Positions 1 through 9,027 of a stretch of 47,545 nt of DNA are shown here, one piece after another. Each line of letters begins with the position of its first letter. Position 1 is the first letter of the stretch. This DNA is from RGIG2041 sp045652745 (lineage in GTDB: Bacteria; Bacillota; Clostridia; UBA1381; UMGS1253): positions 1 to 47,545 of the forward strand of contig JAZRUW010000019.1 in assembly GCA_045652745.1 (NCBI GenBank), read 5' to 3'. The notes below the pieces were generated by a model. It made no database searches and had not been told where the DNA came from. It saw only the letters and a list, made by a program, of their open reading frames with translations. The translations under genes were made by a program, and so were the position numbers.

Positions 1-200
1 AAAAATCATATTTTTCTGCGTTGTTGAGCTTGAAATACGCGAGTATTCCTTCGCTCTTCCGCCTTGAAAAATTATAATTTTTTCGCATTTAAGGTCCGTA
101 TGGATTTTTGTCAGGCATTTTTCAGGCGATGCAAGGCAAAAACGGAGCGAATACTGTCGTATTTGCGAGTATTTTAACACAGCAGCGGCGAAAAATTCCG
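1..200. repeat. Long imperfect palindrome at window edge
   Basis: No gene is visible. The left arm (about 8-67) and the right arm (about 133-196) are imperfect reverse complements: the stretch ending in ccgccttg at 60-67 faces caaggcaaa at 133-141, and aatacgcgagtattc faces gaatactgtcgtatt. The outer segments tttttctgcgttgttg and cagcagcggcgaaaaa also pair loosely. The middle is AT-rich. It could be a MITE-like or REP-like intergenic element or a structured RNA. The element may continue left of the window. Confidence 0.5.
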
Positions 201-232
201 ACAAAAACGGGTTCGGATAGTGACGCATCTGC

Positions 233-266
233 TTAAGCCGAGGGGAGTCGAACCCCCTCGGCTTAA
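233..266. repeat. Perfect 13-bp hairpin
   Basis: Thirteen bases at 233-245 (ttaagccgagggg) pair perfectly with 254-266 around an 8-base loop. No U-tract follows directly. It may act together with the adjacent terminator, or be part of the repeat element to its left. Confidence 0.5.
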
Positions 267-275
267 CATAAATTT

Positions 276-299
276 AAGGGGCATTTGGCCCCTTTTTTT
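276..299 (+). terminator. Rho-independent terminator, plus strand
   Basis: The stem aggggc/gcccct (277-282 with 288-293) is followed by seven T. It would end a plus-strand transcript that begins left of this window. Confidence 0.55.
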
Positions 300-310
300 G
301 TGCGTGATTT

Positions 311-384
311 GCGGCAGGAGCAAGCCCCTGCCCTACAAACACATTTAATCCAACACCGTAGGGCAATGATTTATCATTGCCGTT
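311..384. repeat. Dispersed intergenic repeat modules (copy 1)
   Basis: Two modules lie side by side. The first (311-340, gcggcaggagcaagcccctg...) recurs at 10856-10885. The second (350-384, with the palindrome ggcaatgatttatcattgcc) recurs at 9263-9298 and 10817-10838. The rest of 385-500 shows nothing recognisable beyond a short g/c-rich stretch of the same character. Confidence 0.7.
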
Positions 385-500
385 TATCCCGCGCATATCC
401 ACGGCGCGGATACGGAATCCCTCCACCACGCTACGGGCGGCCTGCCTCCCTTTAGACAAAGGAGGCAAGCGCCATACGTACACAAATTGCAAACAAACAC

Positions 501-533
501 AAAAAAAAGAAACCAAAACGGTTTCTTTTTTTG
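501..533. terminator. Bidirectional terminator
   Basis: The stem aaagaaacc (506-514) pairs with ggtttcttt (520-528), flanked by A-runs on the left and T-runs on the right. It can terminate in both directions, and on the minus strand it lies just behind the small gene at 573-695. Confidence 0.65.
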
Positions 534-560
534 TTCATTAAAAATTGAAATTAATCTTTT

Positions 561-598
561 TCGATGATATCGTCATCTGTCGATGATATCGTCATCTG
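561..598. repeat. 19-bp tandem duplication
   Basis: The unit tcgatgatatcgtcatctg occurs twice without spacer (561-579 and 580-598). It lies in the 3' end of the small minus-strand gene and shifts its last codons. Confidence 0.9.
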
Positions 599-695
599 TG
601 CCTTCTTCCCAATTAGGATTACTAATAATATCCATAACATCCGGCGTAGCAAACTTTTTAATTTCAATTTCAAGTGCTTCATATTCCTTTTTCAT
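573..695 (-). CDS. Small acidic peptide, 40 aa, C-terminus altered by a duplication
   Basis: This is an unrecognised small protein starting MKKEYEALEIEIKKF. The start is supported by an AAAGGAGAG box 9 nt upstream. It is rich in Glu, Asp, Ile and Lys, with no signal peptide or membrane segment, and its N-terminus resembles the many short leader-like or hypothetical peptides of Clostridia. A 19-bp tandem duplication near the 3' end changes the reading frame: the copy seen here stops after ...DDDIIDR, whereas a single unit would end ...DDDIIEKD with a stop at 551-553. It lies downstream of the giant secreted protein in the same direction, behind a hairpin, and before a terminator. A role as peptide precursor or small regulator is only a guess. 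Confidence 0.5.
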   Translation of the reverse strand: MKKEYEALEIEIKKFATPDVMDIISNPNWEEGTDDDIIDR

Positions 696-828
696 GTTGA
701 AACTCTCTCCTTTCACCATACAGTCTCTATGTCACATTACTTTATGTATTAAACCAGTCAAGGTACATATTAACATACTTCTTCTGTCCTGTCAATACTT
801 TTTAATGAATGTCGTATTCATTTTTTAA

Positions 829-878
829 TCCCCTGCCGGGGACACGCTGCCCCGAGGGGCAGCGTGTCTTTTGCAGGG
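829..878. terminator. Strong hairpin behind the giant secreted protein gene
   Basis: A 12-13 bp GC-rich stem (gacacgctgcccc at 841-853 with 856-868) is enclosed by a second pairing of ccctgc (832-837) with gcaggg (873-878). It follows the stop codon of the minus-strand gene. The minus-strand side lacks a clean U-run right after the stem, so it may act as an RNA-stabilising 3' end as much as a terminator. Confidence 0.5.
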
Positions 879-893
879 TTTGTAATGCTTAAA

Positions 894-3800
894 TTATTCT
901 GTAGGTTCAGTCGGAGTTTCTTCCGGTTCTTCAACAGGTTCATCTTCTACAGCAATTTTTGTTTTCGGGCTGTAGAATGTTACAACCTTGTCACTACCAT
1001 CCTTCACGGTAACATACGTACTTGCATACCATGTACCCTTACTTGTACGGTCAGCTGTCATCTGGAATCGGATAAAGTAGCTACCATTTGAATTCTGGAA
1101 CTTGGATGTTGCCTTACCGTTCCAGTTATCCAAATCTACTACCTTAGATTCGGTTGTGAAACCATATTTATTACCTTCGTATGCATAAACGATACCGTTT
1201 TCGATTACCGTATAACCTTCCGGAATACGTCTTTCCGCGAACAGACCGAAGATTACGCCGTTTGCATCTTCGCCAACCTGGCTTACCGTCATTGTGTAAA
1301 CCGGATCAATAACCTGTTCCTTATCTTCATATACTGCAACCAAGGTTCTGTCTGCAGCCATCATGTAGAATGCATACGTAGCGCTGTAGCTGAGCTTCTT
1401 GGTCAGATCATCAGCATCTGCCCAATACTGGAAGTTACCATCCTCTGTTACCTCCTCAGCCATTACAACAACGCGTGTATTGAAGTGTGCAGTAATCGAG
1501 GTCTCTTCTGTACCTTCGATTGTACCATTCTCAACCGTGAGTGTATACTGCTGCTGGTTTTCATCCTGAACGTATACAGCTACGAAGACTGTATCTTTCG
1601 TGATCGTGCCTGCCGGAATGGATACGCCTGCTGCGTATACTACTGTTTCCGGATCGCTTGCAAGTGCAAAGCCATCGAATTTATAACCGAATACCTGCGG
1701 TATCACGGCTTCGCTCGGAACTGTAATAATATCCGTTCCGTCTGTCCAGCTTTCCTCGATAACCGATCGCTGATAACCTCTGAAGGTTACAGAATACAGC
1801 TCTGCCGGAGCAAATACCGGCGCGAGAATGATGTCGTTCGGAATCGTAAGCACGAAGGACGCGTCATAACTGAAGATATGACCGGTATCGCTCGCGTTCT
1901 TCAGACGCTTCCAGTACTTGAATACATAACCTTCAGCCGGCACAGCAGTCAACGTTACCGTTTCGCCTGCCTTAAAGTAAGTTTTTCCGTAGTTATCGGA
2001 ATCTTCGAGCGTATAATCCTTTTCGTCATCCTTCGCATCTACTGTAAACTTACCGGATTCATTTGCCAGAATCGTTAAGTAACCGTACTCGTTGACAGAA
2101 AGCTCTGCGGTAGTGATTGTAAACGTGCTTGAAACCCCACGCTGTGTTGCCGTGATGGTTATCGTGTGGCTCTCTGCATTGACAGCGTCTTTTACAGTGA
2201 GGATACTACCATCGAGTGTAGCGTACGTAGTATCAGCAAGTTCGAATGTGATCTCGCCACCTACTTCGCCGTAGTAAATCGGAAGGGTATTTTCCGCAAG
2301 GTCAATTGTTGTACCGGACTTCACCGTTGCATCACCCTTGTACTGCGGTTTTCCGAAAGCGTCGTCTACATAAGCATCAGCAACTGCGAATGTGATTGTA
2401 TTACCCGTACCACCATCTGTAGGTCTAGTGTAATGCTTCACGCCGTTTGAACCCTGAGGAACATAACCTGCGTAGTTAGCACCCTCCGGATTTTCAGTAA
2501 GGTACTTAGCAACCCAATCACCTTCCTGAACATACTTAATGGATACACCAGTAGCCGTAGCCGCAGCCTTAATGTTTGCAAGCTCTGTATCTGTCAATTT
2601 CACAAATTCATAGCCTTCATCAGCAACCTTAAGATTCTCTGCATCAATTTCTGCCTGGGTTACCACGTTACTCGGAATCGTTACCTGCGCACCGGCATCA
2701 TAGTGTTTCTGGTAAACCACTTTCTCAACACCATTAAAGTCGAACGTGAACGGCGCAACGGTCCATTGATTTTCTACGCCTTCCTTCCATACGCCGCCTT
2801 CAATAATGTAAGGCACAACGTATACATAACCGGCTCTGCCAAGTGTAAAGCTTAAATAGTCTGCCTGCTCTACATACAGATACGGAATTGTTCCCTGACC
2901 ATATAATGGGTTACCGCAATTATTTATAGCATCCGAAATAATTACGGTTTGGCCGCGTTGTGCGATACCCTTGGTTCTATCACCGTTAACCATAAAGAAC
3001 GTTGACTCACCCGTAGATGCATAACCACTTGTAGCGAAAAGCTTAACATTATCCTGATGGTTGCCGAAGGTTACAAAAATTCTGTCCTTTCGGCTCGAAA
3101 TATCGTTCTTCACCAGATTGCTTATGTACTGACTTTCCGGAGCATCATTCCAGGTAAAATTCACCTTAATTGTACCTGCAGGAGCCGGAATATCCACGGA
3201 GCCTGCACCGGACAGCAAATTAACTGCATCTGTTGTAGCGGTTGTACCATCATCCATTGTATAGGTCACCGTTGCGGAAGCTGTACCGTAAGGAACCTTT
3301 ACATCATAAGGGCCGTTGATGTCAATTACACCGTCGGTAACCGTATCTACCTTATAGAGCGTTGCAGCTGTCGAGTACTTAAGGTCTGTAATCTGCGCAA
3401 GCTGTTTTTCGGTAAACATATCCTCGGTAACCACCATAACAATCGGCGGGTACGTTGCCTTAGAATTCGTTTCAATAATGTTTACCTCTTCGTTTGCCTT
3501 CACTTTCTTAACGTAAACATATTTTTGCGTTTCTATTGTATAGACGTTTTCCTTTGTGCCCTCTTCATTGTAACGTGACACACGGTTGAGTGCTTCAATC
3601 TCAACGTCATCATACTTTGTCCAGCCGTCCAATACGTTCTGGTTTTCATAATACGCTGCGATTACATAGCCGTCAACTGCAGCTTTAAAGGTGTATCTCG
3701 GACTAACCTCGTCAGCTGTTGCATCATTATAATCTACTACAAGGACGGTTGCATCGTTGAATGCATACGTATTTTCAATATATCCAGCGTCAGCAAAAGA

Positions 3801-6800
3801 CTGGAAGGAACGCGGTGCAATACGAATTCTGCGGATATGAGCACCCGCATTCGTTACCGTATAGTTACTCTTGTTATAAGAATCCTCAGTGAACGTCTCC
3901 ACCGGCTCTGTTTTGTCAGCATCCTTGTAGAAAGTGTCTTCTGTATTTACTAGGTCGATAGTATTATTGAGCACGAGCGCAGACGGAACTGCGTAGTACC
4001 AGGTGCCGCCACCTGCGAGATTTGACTTGTTTTCAACATGGTACTGCAAGTCGTACAGAAGCGGCATGCCCGCTTGGTAAGCATAAGCCTCCCATGCAAT
4101 GTTTACAGTGTATGTAGTACCTGCCCATACAGCCGTTGTTGTAACACTATGACCCTGCGCATTTAACAGGTCAATCTTTCCTTCAATAAGTTTATCGAAC
4201 TCAACAGCTTCTACGCCGTACGGCACTTCGATCGTTACCGTCGTGTTTGCAGCATCCAGCTGCGCCTCACCGGTTTTCTCACCAACCTTGTAAAGACCGC
4301 CTGCGTACAGGTTCGTGTTTGCAGCTTGGGTTGTACCACCGGTGGTCTGCGTCTTCGGTGTGCCCGTCAGTGCAAGTGCACTCGTCCATGTGAGCTTCGG
4401 CGCACCCAATACAAATGTGAGTGTGTAAGTTTCTGCCACACCGTCGTCCGGTGTAGCCGTAACGGTTACCGTCTGACTCGGAGCGTCATCGGTGAGCGTT
4501 ACTGTTTCCGGAGAAACAACAACAGTACCAGCACCGGTGTAAGCGGCAGAAACGCTGATTGCTCCTGTGCCGTACGGAACGGTAATCGGCTCGGCGCTCT
4601 CTTTGTCCACAACGATAGGCTCTGCAAGCCCTGCATAGGTGTAAGTAATATCACCCATTTCAAACGGCTCACCCGGCTCTTCCGGCGCTGCCGGTGCGTC
4701 AAACGCAACAACTACGAAGAAGTCCTTGGAACCGTACGGTGCGCCGATACGCGTATCCAGTTTGGAGTTCGCTGTGCCCTGTCCGCGCATATAATCGGCC
4801 GTTACCTTTGTATAAGTTCCAACAGTACCATTTTTTCCCGCAGCTGCAACCGGAGTCCATGTTGCGCCACCATCACTAGACCAGTTCAAAATTGCAGCGT
4901 GATTGCTGTAAACATATTTAAACTGATAACCGTCGTTTGCTGCTGTATCCTTTTCCGCAATTTTTCCGTTAATATAGTTAATTTCAGCCTCGGTAATCAC
5001 CTGGGAAGGCACTTTGAAAAGCTCGCCTGCTACGCAAGCCTTCTGATATACTACTGCAGACGCGTCATTAAAGGTTGCGTTGTCCACCTTTGTCCAGCCG
5101 CTGCCTTCTTTCCAAGTCCCGTCTGCCGTTGTTACGGTTACATAAACCGTACCGTTTGCGGACGGTGTAAACGAGGTCCATTCTGCGTTTTCAGCATGCG
5201 CAATCTTGTGGAAGTCCTGTGATGAGCCAGACACAAATCCTCTGTAGAAAGCGTCAGAATAATTTACTGAAATTACGGAGAGATATGCATCATTCGCAAG
5301 CGCGTTACCGTTAATCTTAATTGTGGTGTTCGTGCTACTCATGGCGGCAATCGAACCTAAAGCCTTCGAAACTGCAGTACCCACTAAATCTGTATTACCG
5401 ATTTGTTGTGATGCCCAAAGCGCGTTTTGGCCGTCACCGCGCAAAATAAGGTTTCTACGCGGATATGTATATCCTGCATCCGAATAGTTGTAAATATACG
5501 GGTAGGAATTGTCCCACTTAAAGGTAATGTCATATTCAAAATCACCTATGGTTGCCTTCGCTGCGACAGTGTCGTAAATTACCCTCGGCTGTGTTTTCTT
5601 CGCAACAGGCTCTGCCTCACTATCCTGGAAGCAAGCCTTCACTGTAGCAGTCGCGCCGTTTTCATCTGTAATCGTTGCCGTTGCAATACCTGTACCGTAA
5701 GGAACAGTTACAACATACGCTTCTGCACCTTCTTCAAAGGTTACGGACTTTGTTTGTGTAAGCACTGCTGCATCCTGCTTAGCAACATTTGAGCTCGTTC
5801 CCGTGAAGGCATAAGCATTGTTGATTGTCAATGCTACCTCAGCCGTTGTAAGCTCCGGCTTCGTTTCGACTACCGGCGGAGCGTCAAACTGGAGTACAAC
5901 CGGCTGATAACCAGTACTTGCTCCATAGGATATGTACGGAATTTCTACCCATTCCCCTGCGTTGAAGCTGAGCTCATAGGCATATTTTAAATCTAAAGGA
6001 TTTCCTGTATAGCCACGTCCCGCTACATAATCCCAAGTCGCAGTTACGTGCATATAATACGGATATTGTGTATTCACATACGCACTGCCGTCCGCAGCCT
6101 TCGGCATCTGCATAATACCGTATGTGCTATTGTTCGGCAAAGTACTTGCCATGGATAACGGATAGAATGTAGCCGAATTTAGCTTCCATGCCGTAGTAGT
6201 ACCCTGATAAAAACCTACAGCCTTTTCCGGATCCTGGGTTACCAAATCCGAATTCGTTTTAAGATAACTACCCACCTCTGTACCAGTGAGTGTGCCGTCG
6301 CTGTCTGCATCCGCTTCAGCAACCGTAACCTCTCTGGTTACAAACAAAGGCGGTCTGATATCCGTAAAGGAACATTCACCTTCGCCATTATTCACATTCG
6401 TCCAAGCAGAATGGGTCAAAGGTGCACCGGCTACGATATAAGCCGTACCCGGTTCTGTCGCCTGAAAACGCCAACCGGCATTGCCCTCCAAGGTTTTTTT
6501 AGAGTTATATTTATACGGCTCCCACATGGAGTCAGACAAAAGCACGCCGCCCTTGAACTCTGCACCGACGCTATCAAGCATAGCCTCATGCATAGCCGGG
6601 TTGGTCTGCGCCGCACTGTCTTCACCTGCAAACTTAAAGCCTTCCGGAATGGAAGCTGTTTCTCTAAACTGCAGGTGCGCGCCGTCATCCAAATTGTCTG
6701 TACGGATATGGGTAATCGATTGCTTAGCAACTTTACTCTTACCAAGCATCGCATCACGCAACGGGTTACTTTGAATCGTGATGCTAATCGGATCGGCAAT

Positions 6801-7346
6801 ACCATCTTTGGTAATGGTTCTGGTCGCCTGCGTGGTGCCTGCGGCATTCCAATCAAAGGTCTTGATGTATCTTTGATATACGTAGGTTCCTTCACTACCT
6901 ACCTCAGAATAGGCATAGCGAAGTTCGTACGTTTCGCCTGCAACAATCTTTGTTTCATCAGCCTGGATTGTTGCTGTAAATTCACCGTTTTCGATTGTTG
7001 CAGTTGCAGTGCCCAGCATCGTAGCCTCCAACGCAAGTGTATCGACCGGATCTTGCAAAGCAGCCGTCGGGGCAATAACAAATGCCACCGTACCGGTTCC
7101 TTGCGAAGCAGTACCGGTAATAGCAATCTCGATGCCGTCTGCAATATCCGCCCACTTTGCCGTGGCCTCGTCTATTGCTTCATTGAGATTTAATGTACCG
7201 TTCAACGTCATTTCGGTGATTGTGATAATCGCCAGGTCTTCAGTAACATTACCGGTACCATAATCAGCCAAAACGCCTGTTGAACAAAGCATTGAAAGTA
7301 CCATCAGTACTGCCAATACTTTTGACAAAAACTTTGTCTTTGTCAT
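894..7346 (-). CDS. Giant secreted multidomain protein, 2150 aa
   Basis: The start ATG is chosen because a GGGAGGAG box lies just upstream and a Sec signal peptide follows (MTKTKFLSKVLAVLMVLS..., likely cleaved after VLA). The mature protein is almost all beta-rich repeats. At least four segments carry a VPYGT/VPYGV motif (near residues 548, 925, 1043 and 1353), a pattern like cadherin-like or Ig-like bacterial surface modules. An EF-hand-like calcium loop DADSDGTLTGTE lies near residue 345, and a Big_2-like segment near 1680-1750. Three InlB B-repeat or bacterial-repeat-like modules (GYxFxYW/GYKFDGF type) lie at about 1764-2009. It ends in a Pro/Glu tail without LPXTG, SLH, CuAO-N or membrane anchor. 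It probably acts as a cell-surface or secreted adhesion or matrix protein; the function is not known. Confidence 0.85.
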   Translation of the reverse strand: MTKTKFLSKVLAVLMVLSMLCSTGVLADYGTGNVTEDLAIITITEMTLNGTLNLNEAIDEATAKWADIADGIEIAITGTASQGTGTVAFVIAPTAALQDPVDTLALEATMLGTATATIENGEFTATIQADETKIVAGETYELRYAYSEVGSEGTYVYQRYIKTFDWNAAGTTQATRTITKDGIADPISITIQSNPLRDAMLGKSKVAKQSITHIRTDNLDDGAHLQFRETASIPEGFKFAGEDSAAQTNPAMHEAMLDSVGAEFKGGVLLSDSMWEPYKYNSKKTLEGNAGWRFQATEPGTAYIVAGAPLTHSAWTNVNNGEGECSFTDIRPPLFVTREVTVAEADADSDGTLTGTEVGSYLKTNSDLVTQDPEKAVGFYQGTTTAWKLNSATFYPLSMASTLPNNSTYGIMQMPKAADGSAYVNTQYPYYMHVTATWDYVAGRGYTGNPLDLKYAYELSFNAGEWVEIPYISYGASTGYQPVVLQFDAPPVVETKPELTTAEVALTINNAYAFTGTSSNVAKQDAAVLTQTKSVTFEEGAEAYVVTVPYGTGIATATITDENGATATVKACFQDSEAEPVAKKTQPRVIYDTVAAKATIGDFEYDITFKWDNSYPYIYNYSDAGYTYPRRNLILRGDGQNALWASQQIGNTDLVGTAVSKALGSIAAMSSTNTTIKINGNALANDAYLSVISVNYSDAFYRGFVSGSSQDFHKIAHAENAEWTSFTPSANGTVYVTVTTADGTWKEGSGWTKVDNATFNDASAVVYQKACVAGELFKVPSQVITEAEINYINGKIAEKDTAANDGYQFKYVYSNHAAILNWSSDGGATWTPVAAAGKNGTVGTYTKVTADYMRGQGTANSKLDTRIGAPYGSKDFFVVVAFDAPAAPEEPGEPFEMGDITYTYAGLAEPIVVDKESAEPITVPYGTGAISVSAAYTGAGTVVVSPETVTLTDDAPSQTVTVTATPDDGVAETYTLTFVLGAPKLTWTSALALTGTPKTQTTGGTTQAANTNLYAGGLYKVGEKTGEAQLDAANTTVTIEVPYGVEAVEFDKLIEGKIDLLNAQGHSVTTTAVWAGTTYTVNIAWEAYAYQAGMPLLYDLQYHVENKSNLAGGGTWYYAVPSALVLNNTIDLVNTEDTFYKDADKTEPVETFTEDSYNKSNYTVTNAGAHIRRIRIAPRSFQSFADAGYIENTYAFNDATVLVVDYNDATADEVSPRYTFKAAVDGYVIAAYYENQNVLDGWTKYDDVEIEALNRVSRYNEEGTKENVYTIETQKYVYVKKVKANEEVNIIETNSKATYPPIVMVVTEDMFTEKQLAQITDLKYSTAATLYKVDTVTDGVIDINGPYDVKVPYGTASATVTYTMDDGTTATTDAVNLLSGAGSVDIPAPAGTIKVNFTWNDAPESQYISNLVKNDISSRKDRIFVTFGNHQDNVKLFATSGYASTGESTFFMVNGDRTKGIAQRGQTVIISDAINNCGNPLYGQGTIPYLYVEQADYLSFTLGRAGYVYVVPYIIEGGVWKEGVENQWTVAPFTFDFNGVEKVVYQKHYDAGAQVTIPSNVVTQAEIDAENLKVADEGYEFVKLTDTELANIKAAATATGVSIKYVQEGDWVAKYLTENPEGANYAGYVPQGSNGVKHYTRPTDGGTGNTITFAVADAYVDDAFGKPQYKGDATVKSGTTIDLAENTLPIYYGEVGGEITFELADTTYATLDGSILTVKDAVNAESHTITITATQRGVSSTFTITTAELSVNEYGYLTILANESGKFTVDAKDDEKDYTLEDSDNYGKTYFKAGETVTLTAVPAEGYVFKYWKRLKNASDTGHIFSYDASFVLTIPNDIILAPVFAPAELYSVTFRGYQRSVIEESWTDGTDIITVPSEAVIPQVFGYKFDGFALASDPETVVYAAGVSIPAGTITKDTVFVAVYVQDENQQQYTLTVENGTIEGTEETSITAHFNTRVVVMAEEVTEDGNFQYWADADDLTKKLSYSATYAFYMMAADRTLVAVYEDKEQVIDPVYTMTVSQVGEDANGVIFGLFAERRIPEGYTVIENGIVYAYEGNKYGFTTESKVVDLDNWNGKATSKFQNSNGSYFIRFQMTADRTSKGTWYASTYVTVKDGSDKVVTFYSPKTKIAVEDEPVEEPEETPTEPTE

Positions 7347-7383
7347 ATGGTTTCTCCTCCCTTTTCTTTCGGATAAATCCGAA

Positions 7384-7415
7384 AAAATGCAAAATGCAGA
7401 ATGCAAAATGCAAAA
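7384..7415. repeat. Short tandem repeat in leader
   Basis: Near-tandem units of tgcaaaa/tgcagaa lie in the 5' untranslated region of the giant gene. Such runs are frequent between genes of Clostridia. No function is visible. Confidence 0.6.
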
Positions 7416-7589
7416 TTACTGTTTGCAACCTGCATTTGCACGTCCGTTTTCTCCGGATTTCCGTAAAATAATTTTGTTTTACCTTTATAAAATAAAGGGT
7501 TTTGAAATGTCAATACAGGCCATAATTCCCTACCGCTTTTTCGAGATTTACGCTCTAAATCCGTAAAAAAGCGCACTATGCCCCATACT

Positions 7590-7605
7590 GTTACATTATT
7601 GTAAC
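7590..7605. promoter_or_regulatory. Palindrome at the transcription start of the giant gene
   Basis: GTTAC-ATTATT-GTAAC is a perfect 5-bp inverted repeat with a 6-bp spacer. It covers the expected +1 region of the promoter at 7609-7636, a common operator position. The regulator is unknown. Confidence 0.4.
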
Positions 7606-7608
7606 ATA

Positions 7609-7636
7609 ATTGTACCACAATCAAAATAATTTTCAA
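7609..7636 (-). promoter_or_regulatory. Sigma-A promoter of the giant secreted protein gene
   Basis: Read on the minus strand: TTGAAA, 16 bases, TACAAT. Transcription would start near 7602, giving a leader of about 255 nt before the start codon. Confidence 0.6.
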
Positions 7637-7754
7637 GCATAAAAACACCTTTTTTGTCGTCAAAATAGAATTTTGTTAAGAATATACAAAAGAGGGGGTT
7701 GGTCTTTTGTGCAAAAGGCACAAAACGAGAATAATTTGTAAACGTCGTAGGCGC

Positions 7755-7979
7755 CATTTACGATGCAACGCATCCGCCGCCCTTGTGCAAAGGGAGGTGT
7801 CACGGCGTTTCGCCGTGACGGAGGGATTGTTTTGTCCTGCCGGACGGGCCTACTTTTGAATGCAAAAGTAGCAAAACATAGGGGGAGTTCCGATTCTCCC
7901 CCTATGACCCCCTTAAAACGGCTTGGGTGGGATTGCATCCCCCCAAGACCCCCCTGCTGCACGCCGTGAGTTCGTGCAG
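7755..7979. repeat. 225-bp structured repeat, copy A
   Basis: The sequence is nearly identical by eye to 9028-9252, in the same orientation. It contains three perfect hairpins: gtcacggcg (7799-7807 with 7811-7819), ctacttttg (7850-7858 with 7863-7871) and catagggggag (7877-7887 with 7896-7906). Open frames across it are not convincing genes. The remaining gap 7640-8066 shows no other gene. Confidence 0.85.
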
Positions 7980-8066
7980 AGTTTGTACAAGCGGCACAAA
8001 AGACCATGCATTGCAACCAAAATCGTAGGGCGCGGATAAGCCAATGGGAAGGCTAGTTTGTGCAAT

Positions 8067-8957
8067 TCATAAAATTATACATACATATATATAGGAAAAA
8101 ACTGCCTGCAAAACCTTGCCGGCCACGCAGGTTTTTGCGCTCAAGTCACAATCGGAGAGGATGCCGGCAATCTGCAGATGGACACTTACGCCGCCGAAAC
8201 CGAGCACAAGCGATAAAAGTCGGAGTTTGCGCGCTGTCGGCATGGCCGCCGCGGCAATCGCCGCCGTACCATTTGTCAGTTCCAACGCGCCGCGCAGCAA
8301 GGGCGCGTCCGGCAAAAACGAAATCACAACGGCAAACACGACGGTCAGGCCGCAAACATAGAGCATATTTTTTACCGCCGCGTGGATGCTTTGCGCGATA
8401 GCCGTGCCGAGGGGTTCTGCATGAAAAATAATCTCTGCATTGGCGCGCGGACGATGCGACGGCTTATAAAACCGAAACAGCAGGCCTACGGTCAGCGCGG
8501 CCGCAAGATGGCAGGCATAAAGCATCCGCCCTGCATGTGCATCGCCGAGCAGAACACTGCCCACCGTGCCGAGCACAAACAGCGGCCCTGTCGTATTGCA
8601 CCATGCAAGCAGGCGCTCCGCCTCTGTTTTGCTGATTTGTCCGCTTTGGTAGAGTGTTTTTACGCAGGTTGTACCGACGGGGTAGCCGCTCACCCAACCG
8701 AGCAGCAGCGCGCCCGCGCCGCTGCCGCCGACGGCAAAGAGCGGACGAAACAGCCACGCGGTCTTGTTTTGCAGAAGTTGTCCGAGACCGAGGCGCAAAA
8801 GCAGCCCCGACAATACAAAAAATACGAACAGCGACGGCAACAGCGCCGTGGCACACAGCGCAAGTGCCGCGCGCGCCACCGCAATGCTCCGTTCGGGCAC
8901 TATGCAAACGCCCGCTGTCAGCAAAAGCGTCACCGTGAGTGCAAGTTTTCGTTTCAT
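8067..8957 (-). CDS. ylbJ: YlbJ-like sporulation integral membrane protein (nucleoside-recognition/Gate domain)
   Basis: This 296-aa polytopic membrane protein has about seven hydrophobic segments. The stretch SGYPVGTTCVKTLYQSG, followed by ISKTEAERLLAWCNTTGPLF, is the diagnostic core of YlbJ-type Gate-domain proteins, which are needed for spore cortex and spore stability in Bacillus. The start is set at MKRKLALT, with GAGGTG 6-7 nt upstream; a start six codons earlier has no ribosome binding site. It is shorter than the roughly 400 aa of B. subtilis YlbJ, so it may be a compact paralogue or an SpmA-like protein. It stands alone between two copies of a 225-bp direct repeat. Family assignment is fairly sure; exact orthology is not. 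Confidence 0.75.
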   Translation of the reverse strand: MKRKLALTVTLLLTAGVCIVPERSIAVARAALALCATALLPSLFVFFVLSGLLLRLGLGQLLQNKTAWLFRPLFAVGGSGAGALLLGWVSGYPVGTTCVKTLYQSGQISKTEAERLLAWCNTTGPLFVLGTVGSVLLGDAHAGRMLYACHLAAALTVGLLFRFYKPSHRPRANAEIIFHAEPLGTAIAQSIHAAVKNMLYVCGLTVVFAVVISFLPDAPLLRGALELTNGTAAIAAAAMPTARKLRLLSLVLGFGGVSVHLQIAGILSDCDLSAKTCVAGKVLQAVFSYIYVCIIL

Positions 8958-9027
8958 CCGTATCACCTCGGTCATTTATATGCGCGAAGGGGCATATAAA
9001 TGAAAATGGAAAATTGTAGGGCGTGGG

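Noticed and set aside
233..266. Possible tRNA or tmRNA 3' fragment (the minus strand reads like a T-arm, GGGTTCGACTCCC)
   Set aside because: The stem is a simple palindrome; no anticodon arm, D-arm or CCA context is present upstream of it.
4326..5222. Long plus-strand frame opposite the giant secreted protein
   Set aside because: Antisense shadow of a repetitive coding sequence, with no start signal and a Cys/Arg-rich composition unlike real proteins.
7343..7663. Minus-strand frame of 106 codons over the leader of the giant gene
   Set aside because: It begins upstream of the mapped-looking promoter start and lacks a ribosome binding site; composition is that of AT-rich leader DNA.
7763..7969. 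Plus-strand open frame MQRIRRPCAKGG..., repeated at 9000-9182
   Set aside because: It lies wholly inside the 225-bp repeat, has no ribosome binding site, and its apparent conservation follows from the repeat. The stem-loops explain the sequence better than a protein does.
8974..9003. Sigma-E-like promoter of the ylbJ-like gene (TCATTTA-14-CATATAAAT on the minus strand)
   Set aside because: The implied start point would fall inside the ribosome binding site, leaving too short a leader.
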